From the NCBI GenBank assembly GCA_022813625.1, contig JAKLMB010000008.1:558001-622000 (forward strand): a stretch of DNA of 64,000 nucleotides. The letters are read 5' to 3'. This stretch comes from Aaosphaeria pasadenensis (lineage: Eukaryota > Ascomycota > Dothideomycetes > Pleosporales). A program made the position numbers and the translations under genes. Within the stretch, counting starts at the first letter, position 1. The number at the start of each line of letters is the position of its first letter. The notes beneath the pieces were generated by a model. The model saw nothing but the letters and a program-made list of their open reading frames with translations, had not been told where the DNA came from and did no database searches. Of this stretch, positions 46,040-56,601 are shown piece by piece.

Positions 46040-47721
46040 TCACTCTTCTCTCTTCTCCCGGCGGTGTCTCGAGCTTTTCTTCCGGGCCATCCTAGTGTCT
46101 ACCTCCTTCCTAACTGGTTCTTTCTTTGGCCATGTCCTTGCAATATCGATACCAGATCGGGGCGCAAAGATTTCCAAGAATACGTATAACAGATAATCTA
46201 TGATTGCACAGAGGCAGAACAATTTGCCGGCCCAGATTCCGCAGCCGTAGTATCGCTTCAGTCTCTCGATGAGCGCGAAGCTCTGTACGCCGGCACGTCC
46301 TCGAGTTGCACTCCAAGCACCACCAGCTCCAGCACCCTGGTAGAATTCATCATGGCTAAGGGCGCCGCTGATACCATCGTAGACTCTTTCTGTGCGCTGT
46401 GCAACATCTGTCCACGAGTACATCTGCTTGACTTGGTTGTGGAAAAGCTCCGTTCGGACCTTGCCCGCCCTCAAAGCAGCAATTGCGCGCTCAGTTGCAG
46501 CAACAATATCATCTTCCTCGGGAGCCGCAAATTCGGTCATATGGCGCGGTAAAACTTCTGGTATACCTCCAACGCGCGTACAGACTACGTAAAGGCCGCA
46601 GGATGCAGCCTCAACAATGACAGTTCCGAAGGCTTCTGTGAGAGATGGATGAAGATAGATATGCCCTTGTACCATTACATCCCTGACCTCTTCGTGCCTA
46701 ACTGGGCCAAATAGCAAGACCTTCTCTTGTAAGACATTCCTTTCTATCATTTGTTCAAGATCAATAGCTTTAGGCCCACTGCCTGCGATAATAAATCGCA
46801 CGTTGGGGTTTGAAGCAAGAATGCGGGGTATGGCGGCAACCAGGAGATCGGTGCCTTTGTTAGTGAACAAACGCGAAATGACTACGATCTTGATAATGTC
46901 ATGTGGTCCAAAGCGATGCGGTGGGCCCGGTGCATCGTGGGAAGAAGCATGCTCCAGGGGTTGAAAGTTCTCCGCTACAACTGCATTCGGAATGACGGAC
47001 ACCATTAAGGGGTCCAGAGAGGCTCGCAAGACGGTATTTTCTTTGCTATTGTACTGGTCAGATGCCGCACAAATCTATTCTGGGAAGGGTATAACGTACC
47101 AAGTATGGCTGACGCAGATACAGTGATCCACATCGCTTAAAGTGAATTTTAGCAACTTATTTGTAAGTATACTTGCTGCATCTGAGAATCCGAACAGACT
47201 ATGATCAGTGAACACCGTCCTAAGACCCATCGTCCGCGCATGTAAGATTGCCTCATGGCAGAGATTGCTTAAGCTGCCGTGCCCATGTACGATTTCAATC
47301 TGCTCCCTGATGACGATGTTTCGAAAGACAGGGAAGAATGAAAAGACAGTAGGGAAAGTCGTCTCCCGATATATCACCCAAAAGGGGACATGATAAACTT
47401 TGAGACCATTCGTGAGGTATCGCACACCTGTTCGACCAGCATATGCATGTGTCACGATAATGACCTTATGGCCCCGATCTATGAGTTTCTGTGTCTTACT
47501 TAGTACAGATGAAATGAGAAAAAGGAATGAAGAACTAACACTCGAGAGCTGATATATGTGACTCTCAACACCACCTGCAAAACATTAGAAGAGAATTCTA
47601 GCAGTACAAGGACAAACATGCCTGGTTGTGGGAAGAAGTAGTCGCTGATCATACTAGAATGCACGAATTAGGATCTATCTGCCAATGAGGGTCATCAGAC
47701 GTACGCAATATTGTACGGCAT
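46040..47721 (-). CDS. GPI3: PI N-acetylglucosaminyltransferase catalytic subunit (PIG-A/Gpi3)
   Basis: First step of GPI-anchor synthesis: moves GlcNAc from UDP-GlcNAc to phosphatidylinositol on the cytosolic face of the ER. Five exons: 47705-47721, 47622-47653, 47540-47574, 47100-47488, 46040-47045; 1479 nt, 492 residues. The first three exons are only 17, 32 and 35 nt and rebuild MPYNIAMISDYFFPQPGGVE, the family N-terminus. Intron 2 begins with GC (CAG|GCATGT) and ends GCAG, a GC-AG intron. GT4 glycosyltransferase marks include VTHAYAGRTGVRYLTNGLK, FTDHSLFGF, VSVIPNAVV and the EX7E motif in SLTEAFGTVIVEA (Glu about 295 and 303). A C-terminal hydrophobic helix (FCLCAIIDYLLYVFLEIFA) anchors it, followed by a basic tail. 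Confidence 0.95.
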
Positions 47722-48078
47722 TGTGACTGAATATACGGAAGAGCTCCGCAGGGCAAAGCAGGCAAAAGAGTTTCAAACATGACAAGTCAACCCAAACTCA
47801 TGAGGCTGAAACCTAAGCTGCCCGCTGTCATGGATTTGGTGATGGCGTCGATTTCTCCTACGGAAATGTTGAATGGAACGTTTAGAGAAGTTGCCATGTA
47901 GAAGAAAGAAGGGGCTAGCGTATCGCTGTAGCTTTACCCCTGCTAGTAAGATGTCGGTGTATGAAAGCTCCGATATTCCTTGGCGCCATTGGAATTTCTT
48001 CTGTCCATCTTGAACTTATTCTCAATTCTAGAAATCTAATTGCGCATTGCGGTTCTTTGACATTTCCTCGCCATAACG
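47722..48078. promoter_or_regulatory. Divergent promoter of GPI3 and DBP6
   Basis: 357 bp between the two start codons. No TATA box evident. A minus-strand frame inside it (47814-47896, starting MATSLNVPF) has an ATG but leads nowhere. Confidence 0.5.
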
Positions 48079-50299
48079 ATGCCCGGGGAACTATATTCAC
48101 GATGGGTTCCTCCGTCCAAACCCACAACCTCCATTACAGCCATTCCGGGCTCAGCAAAACAAAAGCAATCAAGTCCAAATGCGGAACTCAACACCAAAAC
48201 TCTGGAAGATGCGCATGAAGAAAACACGGGTTCTTCGAGTTCAGAGGCCTCCGACGAAGATGATCGAGACAAAAGGAGTATTACGCCAGAACCTGCCCCA
48301 CGAGCGAAAAAGCGCAAGAGAGGTTCCGACATTCAGGCTGTGGCCGATGAGGTTGACCCAAGTTTAAAGAAACATCGATCAATCTTGTCCAAATTCGAGA
48401 AATCTATGAAGTTATCTGCTCAGGAGAGTGCCAACAACAAGAACAAGGATGCAGAAGAGGAAGAGGCGCCAGCCGAAGAGTTACATGGTATGTACCAGCA
48501 TCAAGCGCATCAGCCATGATTTCGCAAAGATCAACTTACTGACCTCTTTCCTAGATCTGGTACCACTCCTACAACCAGCTCCCGTACCTGACGCTCCCTT
48601 CAAACCCACGTTTTCGACCCTCCCAACATGGCTTGCCAAACCCATCACCGTGAGCTCGACGAAAGCTGCGCCGTTCGCTAGTTTAGGTGTTGACGAAGTA
48701 ATGCTGGAGAAATTGAAGAAACAAGGTTACGAAAACGCACTGGCAGTTCAAACCGCTTTGGTACCAATGCTACAACCCGGATTTGAGCAACATCTAGGCG
48801 ACATCTGTGTGTCGGCCAGGACGGGATCAGGCAAAACACTCGCATATCTCCTTCCAATCGTCGCGGCATTGAAAGATCGAGCGGTTACAACACTGTCTGC
48901 AATTGTCATAGTTCCATCCAGACAATTGGTTGATCAGGTGGTCAAAGTTGCCGAGGAGCTGTGCGTCGGAACAAGGCTAAAGGTTGCAGCCGCGCAAGGC
49001 AGTGTGCCTCTCACCACGGAACAGAATATGCTCGTGCGGATACGGCAGCAATATGATCCAAGGCGGTCGAAGGAGCGACAGGGAAAGGCTAACCCCAAGT
49101 CGAATTTGGGTTTCACTCAGCGAGGTAGCATTCGCGACCATCTTGCGGTTATGGCCCCTGACCATGTACCAAAGTATGAATCGAGTGTTGATATCCTCGT
49201 TTGTACTCCGGGTCGTCTTGTGGAGCATATTGAAGCAACTGATGGCTTTTCACTCCATTCAGTTCGCTGGCTGGTCATTGATGAGGCTGATCAGCTCCTG
49301 AATCAAAATTTCCAAGGCTGGTCAAACGTAGTCATGGATGCGTTAGAACGAGACGCATCTAGTTACTCTACAGACGATTCAGCGTCCCGTCATCTCCGTC
49401 CGGAGTCTATCATATCTCTCGCCCTGCCAAAGCGAAGGCAAATCACCAAGGTTATATTGAGTGCAACCATGAAGAAAGATCTGACGAAGTTGGGCACACT
49501 CAGATTAAGGCGGCCGAAGCTTGTCGTTGTGGAAAATGATCTCGATGAACAACGACTATCTGCGGCGGATGGTGATGTGTTCGAGCTGCCAACAACTCTC
49601 GATGAATTCGGCCTACCAGTCTCGGATGGATCCAAAAAGCCTTTGTACCTCCTCTATCTATTGCTTTATCATATCTTCAGCGAAGATGGTTCAAACAATA
49701 AATCCAAGGATACCTCAGAGTCTGATTCCAACCCGGAGTCAGGTTCGAACCAACAGGGCCTAGGTGCAACTCTGGCAAGACATTCAAGTCGCGTTTTGAT
49801 TTTCACCAAGAGCAACGAGAACGCTTCAAGGCTTTTACATCTACTAAGCTTCCTTGAGCCACCGCTGGTACCGTACATGAAAGCAATGGCGCCGTCAGCT
49901 ACATCGAAAGCATCACAGAAGATACTCAGGTACTTTGCTCAGGGGAAAACCAAGATTCTAGTGGCTTCCGATGCAGCTTCGAGAGGACTAGACATCCCTG
50001 GCATTACCCACGTCGTGAACTATGACATACCATCTTCAATTACAAGCTACGTTCATCGTGTTGGGAGAACAGCAAGAGCAGGGAAGGCTGGCCAGGCCTG
50101 GACACTCGTGGCCAAGAATGAAGCAGCGTGGTTCTGGAAAACCATTGCAACTGGCGGTGTCGTTAATCGAGGAGAAAGGAAGGTAACTCGACAAGAACTT
50201 AGCGAACGGGACGTGACTTGGGATAGAAAGAGAATGTACCAGGAAGCCCTCAGCAAGTTGCAAGGTGCCGTAGAAGATGGTGGCGAAATTGCGGCATGA
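48079..50299 (+). CDS. DBP6: DEAD-box RNA helicase Dbp6/DDX51, 60S ribosome assembly
   Basis: Nucleolar ATP-dependent RNA helicase of early pre-60S particles. Two exons, 48079-48487 and 48555-50299, intron 67 bp; 2154 nt, 717 residues. The first about 140 residues are acidic and basic low-complexity (RAKKRKRG as nuclear signal). The Dbp6-type entry is LPTWLAKPITVSST and FASLGVDEVMLEKL. Helicase motifs: AVQTALVP (Q), ARTGSGKT (about 223-230), VIVPSRQL, CTPGRL, DEAD (about 379-382), SAT (about 438), RVLIFTKS, DAASRGLDIPG and HRVGRTARAG (about 637-646). Motif I reads ART where most DEAD proteins have APT/AQT. The insert between motifs III and IV is long and Ser/Asn-rich. Paired head-to-head with GPI3. 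Confidence 0.92.
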
Positions 50300-51997
50300 T
50301 CTATACACTTACGCCCCCACGCCTCGGTGTAAGCTTTTAATATACGAAGCGAATAGATCAACATGCTTGGCGCATAAAGAAGCTTTTGGTCAAATGGTTA
50401 TCATTCCTACATTGCACCATAGAAGCCGAGGCTGGTGGGAAGAGACGGCAAGCTTATGAATGCTCCGATCAGATGTTTAGACACATGAGCAACAATGCTT
50501 TCCTATCACGGTATTCTTCTAGTACTTGCAATCAAAAGAGCAATTGACGACATTGCATGTTCCACAAGTAAATGTGTGAACCGAACCGAAGGTGGAGGGT
50601 CTAATGCATGTAGGCATTCTCAATGCACATATTAGGACCTTGAATCCGGAGTTCATGTTGAGCTGATCCAACTCTGCATTGTATTTCGGCCAACCTGATG
50701 CGTTACTATTGGACAAGGGTGGAACACTTGTGATGGGTAACGCGGGTAGCCGCTTGGTCACCAAAGGTCTCGTGATAGAGACGATACCTGTCAACGACAT
50801 AAGTGTGTAGGCACAAAGACACAAGGAAATGTTCTATGGTCTTACGATACTTGGCAATGGTGTATTTTCCCTTCCTGTGTCCAGTACAACTTGGACAGTA
50901 TAGCAAGGAACGGGACTTCGGCGTCTTCGGACATTAATGATGCGCTTGCACCGTCGTTTCATGCACGCGATCCGTTAATCACGTCTGGGGCCCCTTCCAA
51001 GACGTGCTGTGTATCTCCATTCCATTGTACGCTCTAGCTGGGTCGGTGAAATCCGTGTAGGTCTCGACGGACGCTAGACATAGTGGGATGTTCTATATTG
51101 AAGAAGATCGCTCTCCTTGGAAGGTGCTCATTCACTGCCGCACACCCCAGTCGCTGAAATACGGCCGATCCGTCGCTCTAAGATCTTCTGACCAACCAAC
51201 AAGCCTCAGACCTAGGAACTCAATCCGCCAAGCTCGGATCCAAATGCTTGACCAGGCTTGCCAGAGGCTTAAGTGGCCAACGGAGCTTGTTCGTGCAGGG
51301 CAGCATCATCTTCAATGTTGCAAGGTTGACATCCATTGAACACAGTAACGGCGAAGACGGCTGCTCCGTTATCATTTGTACATCCTACCAATAGAACTCT
51401 ATTATTCCCGCCCACCTGCTATATGAAAATCCCCACCAAGTTTGTGAGCTGCTACTTTGTCCAAGGTGCATCTTTGTGGCAGTACATTACCTCTTAGACT
51501 ATTGGTCGATGCAATATATTCTCTACAATTGCGTCTTCTTACCCATGTTCCCTACTGGTTCCTTCGAAGGCCTGAAGCCGCTCCCAAGGGAACAACACTA
51601 ATTCACAAATGAGCTATCGCACACATTGCGCATTATAACGAGTCGTTTAGATGGTCAGTATCGGAACACAGCCTAAAGCAGAAGGTCAACGGATGTACAC
51701 ACCAGGCTACTATACTCAACTGCCAAGATAGGACATTTCGCATTGAGTGGCCGCGAATTTGATTGAGCATGTCGATCCCCAGCATGTTCGGAACGTTTTT
51801 GAGTGCTTTGCAATACAGCACACATATCGTCGTCGTGCCAGCGACACAACTATAAAAGAGTCGTATTGCTCTACGTTACTCGACTTCTGTACTCCCAAGC
51901 ACTACCATCCTCAGGACCGAATTCGCTTTAAAGGTCGCTCTCCTCTCGCTCATTTGTCCTTCTGTCTGTACGGTGCTCCTGTGCAATTCCTTTCATT
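50300..51997. other. Intergenic, 1.7 kb, with a weak Cys-rich minus-strand frame
   Basis: 3' flank of DBP6 and promoter of the aspartic protease. On the minus strand 50519-50824 is open and ends with a Cys-rich tail (TFTCGTCNVVNCSFDCKY), but its first codon is not ATG and no splice chain is convincing. Otherwise nothing recognised. Confidence 0.45.
51851..51858 (+). promoter_or_regulatory. TATA box of the aspartic protease gene
   Basis: TATAAAAG, 147 bp before the ATG at 51998, a fitting position for a TATA box with a leader of about 100 nt. Confidence 0.6.
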
Positions 51998-53576
51998 ATG
52001 CCTTCGCTCTCTGCTCTCGCCACCCTGTTGGCGTTCTCTGATGTCATCCTGGGCTCTCCAGTTGATGTCCAGAAGCGCAAGCCCTTCTCCCTCGGCCAAG
52101 TCGAGCGAAAGAAATTCGTCAAGCATGGACCTACGCAGATGGCCAAGGATCTGCGCAAGCATGGAGTCGCAGTGCCGGAAGCCATTTCGATCGCGGCCGC
52201 CGCCGGTCCGAACGGCAGTGCCCCAGCTGTTCCAGGCGACCAGTACGATTCTCTGTAAGGACTCCCGCCATATTCTCAGCCCAGTTGCTACGAGCATCAT
52301 TGTCTGACCATTTATGCAGATATCTTACGCCTGTCACCGTTGGAAGCTCGACGTTGCAGCTCGATTTCGACACCGGCAGTTCTGATCTGTGAGTACCTTT
52401 ATTCTTCCATATCATCCGTTGCCCGATTGGGCAGTCAGAGATGCTGCCAAGTCGGAAGCATTGGGATGCATCGGGACCAGATATCGCACATTATCGCGCC
52501 ATGGTCATGACGCAATATAAAATCCTTTCTGGCATGCTGCAGTGTCTTATGCCATCCTGTTGGATTAAATGGCTATCAAAGCATGATAAGCAGAGAAGGG
52601 AGCAGTCCAGCCATTTATACCGACTCTTACGAAATTTCGCCTTCTCAAATCATGGCTGTCACATCAGACATAGGAAAAGAGTAGCAGCTAACTCTCTCTC
52701 AGATGGGTGTTCTCGTCCCTCCAAGCTTCCAGCCAATTGACCGGCCACGATTACTACAAAGTCGATGCAAGCAAGAAGGTTGCAGGCGCAACCTGGAAGA
52801 TCTCTTACGGCGATGGATCAGGAGCATCCGGCACCGTGTACGCCGACAAAGTCGTTGTTGGCGGCGTGACTGCAACCTCTCAAGCAGTCGAAGCCGCAAC
52901 ATCCGTCTCCGCCGCCTTCCAGCGCGACACCGACACTGACGGACTCCTCGGCCTGGCCTTCAGCTCCCTCAACACTATCAAGCCCACGCCGTCAAAGACC
53001 TGGTTCGACACCATCAAGGGCAACCTCCCCTCCCCTATCTTCGCCGTAACCCTCAAGTACCACGCCGCCGGTACCTACGACTTCGGCTTCATCGACAAGT
53101 CCAAGTACACCGGCGACATCACGTACGTGAACGTCGACAACAGTGACGGCTTCTGGGGTTTCACCGCCACTGGCTACGCCGTCGGCACCGGCGCTGAGGT
53201 CAAGGCGTCCATCCCCGCCATCGGCGACACAGGCACAACCCTCCTCTACCTCCCCACCGCCATCGTGAAGGCATACTACGCCAAAGTCAGCGGCGCGAAG
53301 CTCGACAGCACCAACGCGGGCGGTTGGGTCTTCCCCTGCTCGGCCACCCTCCCAGACTTCACCGCCACCATCGGCGGCGCGAAGCAGGTCGTCCCTGGCA
53401 AATACATCAACTACGCGCCCCTGGAGACTGGCAGCACGACCTGCTTCGGTGGCATCCAGGTCAATGACGGTCTGCCGTTCAGCATCTTTGGAGACATCTT
53501 CTTGAAGAGCAAGTATGTTGTTCATGAGTTGAGCGCGACACCCAGGTTGGGATTCGCCCAGCAGGCGGGTGTTTAA
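51998..53576 (+). CDS. Secreted pepsin-type aspartic protease (A1 family, aspergillopepsin-like)
   Basis: Extracellular acid endopeptidase. Three exons: 51998-52254, 52320-52388, 52703-53576; 1200 nt, 399 residues. Signal peptide (SALATLLAFSDVILG, cut near residue 20) and a basic propeptide of about 60 residues (KRKPFSLGQVERKKF). The mature enzyme has the first catalytic Asp in DFDTGSSD (about 103), the flap Tyr in ISYGDGS (about 144), the second Asp in GDTGTT (about 284) and the closing hydrophobic GDIFLKSKYVVHEL. Length and order match fungal aspergillopepsin/endothiapepsin. Intron 2 is 314 bp, far above the local average, and sits immediately after DTGSSD. A TATA box precedes the gene. Confidence 0.94.
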
Positions 53577-55836
53577 GCGGATGTTGAGATAAGATGAGCT
53601 GGGATGGGGTAAGGGAGTCAGCCTTTTGGTCCCGTCTTTCTTCTTCGGGGTTTCTTTTCTTTCTTCTTTGATGGGAGTTTACCTTTTTGCGTTTCGCTAG
53701 GCATGATGATGACTGTGTGTTGGGAGTGCATTCATGGGGACTGGAGAGGCGTAGCTGGCTGGCTGCGTAGGATGTGTAGCAGGTTTCTTTTCGAATGACA
53801 CAAATTTCCATGAAAATCGTCGATGAGTCATGTACACCACTTGATACCCATGTATCCATTCAATGTAGTGCTCTTTCTTAGAGGGTGGTCGATAGCAAGT
53901 GGCCGATAGTGAATTGACGGTTTCGTACAAACATGTCGGCGATCATGAACGACTAGTAAGCACAATTATCGAAACATCGACACCAGAACACAGAGCGGAT
54001 ATCCGCAAGCCCAAGCGAAGTAAAGTCCATTACCTCAGCACACTCTCTTCAATCATCATGGGCGTGAAGATATCTCTCCTCACCGTTCACTACACCGGCA
54101 CTGTCACCGGAATGAAGAAAAGCGTAAGCACGATAAACCTCCCCCGGCCCATAATTTCGTCCATAAGGGCCAGCCCCCAAAGAGTGTACACCATTAAGTC
54201 ACATTGTTTAGCTCGCCCTCCAATGATGATTCTCGCGCGGCGGCCCGTCCAGAGAGCGGGAAAGAGGGGGGATCCAGTGCAACCCGAAAAGGAAAGAGAG
54301 AGACACAGAGAGAGCGACGCCGCAGTGCCGCAGTGCCGACTGAAACGCTGAGAAACTTTGTTTCCACACGTCGTGGTGGTCGGACGACGCCGCCATGGGA
54401 CGAGGGAACGATTGCCAGTCGAATCGGCTCATGCATGCAGTAGTGCTGGGACGGCTGCTTTGCACGTTATTGACGTCAACCCCTTACCGGATAGGGATTG
54501 ACATGCATGCAAGAACGTATGCATGAACTATGCGAGCTGGGGGAGCCGTGCATGGTTTTGGGAAGATGACAAGACCTGGCGGTCGTGGGACCTGTTTCTT
54601 GGAGTCTAATAGGGAGGCTAATAGGGGCGGCTGATGCGAGGGAATGCAGTGACGGTTGCCTTATTCTTTGTGGAAGTTGGGAGAAGGGGACAATTCCGGA
54701 CGAGGTGATCAGGGACGACGGTAATTGTTCGCTTGGCTTGCGTCGAGAAGGACTTTGATTGTGGTATCTGTGATCGCAGGTGGGCGTGTACAGCGTGTGG
54801 ATATGCGGTGTTTGGAAGTCTAGAACGGAATGGATGGTGCAAGTTATGGGGCAGCATATGCGAAGATAGGGCTGATCCACTAGGTCGAAGAAGAGCGGAG
54901 AGTTCGCAGCAGTAGGATTATTGGAAATGATCGCTTCACTGCTCCCAAGACAAGTGTGATGGAGGTGCGGAAACTGTATGTTCGTTGGGATCCTGGCTTC
55001 GATCAGGGATTGACGCCAATGGGGAAATTCGATCGATGGACGAGCATGGGGAAACCAGAAAGCTTACTGTTACAGGAGCTGGAGGGGCGGAGCGGGGAGA
55101 ACGTGCCGCGAGTCAATATACTATGGATTGAGGTTGCACGATTGCTGCTTAGGCGAATGAGATGCCGGAGCGCCTGCTCACCGCCTGTGAGGCGCCCACA
55201 AAAGCGATGCTGGCTAAGGTTGAACGGTCAAACAGAAGCATAGCGATGAGGGACTGCGTGTTATGGAATTGTGGTGTGACGATCACGGCTCGAAGAAACA
55301 TCAGTTGCACTATTGGAGATTATCAGAAGCTGAGGGGTTGCTTGCATGGAAAGAAGTAACATTATGCGGGCTGGTGTTCCACTAAAATGGTCAGCCAATT
55401 CGAACGACGAGACGGCGTTTCAAGGGTAGAATGAGCATTGCGTCAGTAGCCTGTACCTAGAAATTGCGTCTTGTGAGACATCAATAGGTCAACATAGACA
55501 ATTGAATCAAACAGGATAGGTTGGAGCGACGACTATTAGTTCGAAGATCGTTCGATACATTGAACAATGCAATGCAAGCGGGATCTTATTCGCATTGAAG
55601 CTAATGCATGCTATGGATCCCACCGTCACCCAATCCGCATAGAGGAATGGGCACGGGAGGTTTGTCAACCGAATTTAGGTCAACCAAGATATCTCGAGGT
55701 TGTAGACTCGGCATGTCGTCGCTGGTGGTGGATGGTCAGAGGCCCATGCACCGGGGAATCCACAGACTGGTGTGCGTTGTATATGTGTGTGAACTTCGTA
55801 ATACGAAAAGTTTTGTTTTCATCACTGGCTTGGAAT
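53577..55836. other. Intergenic, 2.3 kb, no gene recognised
   Basis: 3' flanks of the aspartic protease and SEC65 (convergent). Pyrimidine-rich block at 53625-53690. Several 60-150 codon frames, none with motifs or good splice signals. Confidence 0.5.
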
Positions 55837-56601
55837 TCACTTCTTCTTTTTATCCTTTTTCTTCTTTCCCTCTCCTCCAGTGCTCGATGCGCCTCCACCC
55901 ATCATGCCAGGCAGTGCGGGCATACCGGGCATCCCACCCATTTCGCCCATTTCTGCCATCATATCTTGCAAGAAATTCTCCGAAACACCGCCTCCTGTCA
56001 AAGCAGGCGAATGGAGAGGGAGGATGGTGTTCACCTTCCATCCCCTGGGGACGGCAGGCTCTGGCAAAGGCTCTTTGGGAGCTGGGAGACCGGCGATCCT
56101 GAGTCTCAAGGGGGTGTTCTTTTCAGTAGGGTTCTGTTGCAGGTACTGGCTGATAAGAATATACAAGTGATGCTTGTTCTTGATTCTGTGGTCCATCACC
56201 TTGCCGTCCTCTTTGAGCAAGATGCGTATGCGGCCAGGGTTGCTCCAATCCTTAGGATGTGTTTTATCCGGTTCGAACACAGTCTTCAAGCCCAGGCTTG
56301 CCGCGGCATCTGCCATTTCGCGCGCGAGAGGATTCTCTACTGCCAGTTGATCGCCGACTCGCCTCCCCTCCGCCCGTGTACGGGATTTGTCAAAATAGAT
56401 GGGATAGAGACATTGGTAATGCTTGGATGCTTCCCGATCTGCAGAGGCTTTGATGGCAGGGGATTGCGGCTGGAGCATTTGCGTCGGCATGGACGAGGAT
56501 GTGGGGATCGAAGCGGGGCTGATCAACGAGGGTACGTCGGAAAGGTCCATCTCAGGCGGGTCTGAGTCCGAGTCACTGACTTCCTCAACGCGGGGATTCA
56601 T
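55837..56601 (-). CDS. SEC65: Signal recognition particle subunit Sec65 (SRP19)
   Basis: Binds SRP RNA and helps load SRP54 during co-translational targeting to the ER. A single exon of 254 residues, ATG at 56601. The N-terminal 55 residues are acidic and Ser/Pro-rich. The SRP19 domain starts at KHYQCLYPIYFDKSRTRAEG and runs through GRRVGDQLAVENPLAREMADAA, FEPDKTHPKDWSNPGRIRI and NKHHLYILISQYL. The C-terminal third contains a Met/Gly/Pro-rich stretch (GGMPGMPALPGMMGGG) and a Lys tail (KKKKDKKKK), normal for fungal Sec65. A 332-codon plus-strand frame (55567-56565) runs antisense over this gene and is judged a shadow. Confidence 0.94.
   Translation of the reverse strand: MNPRVEEVSDSDSDPPEMDLSDVPSLISPASIPTSSSMPTQMLQPQSPAIKASADREASKHYQCLYPIYFDKSRTRAEGRRVGDQLAVENPLAREMADAAASLGLKTVFEPDKTHPKDWSNPGRIRILLKEDGKVMDHRIKNKHHLYILISQYLQQNPTEKNTPLRLRIAGLPAPKEPLPEPAVPRGWKVNTILPLHSPALTGGGVSENFLQDMMAEMGEMGGMPGMPALPGMMGGGASSTGGEGKKKKDKKKK

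Noticed and set aside
55567..56565. 332-codon plus-strand frame
   Set aside because: Lies antisense over SEC65, a clear conserved gene. Its content mirrors SEC65 codons and shows no domain.
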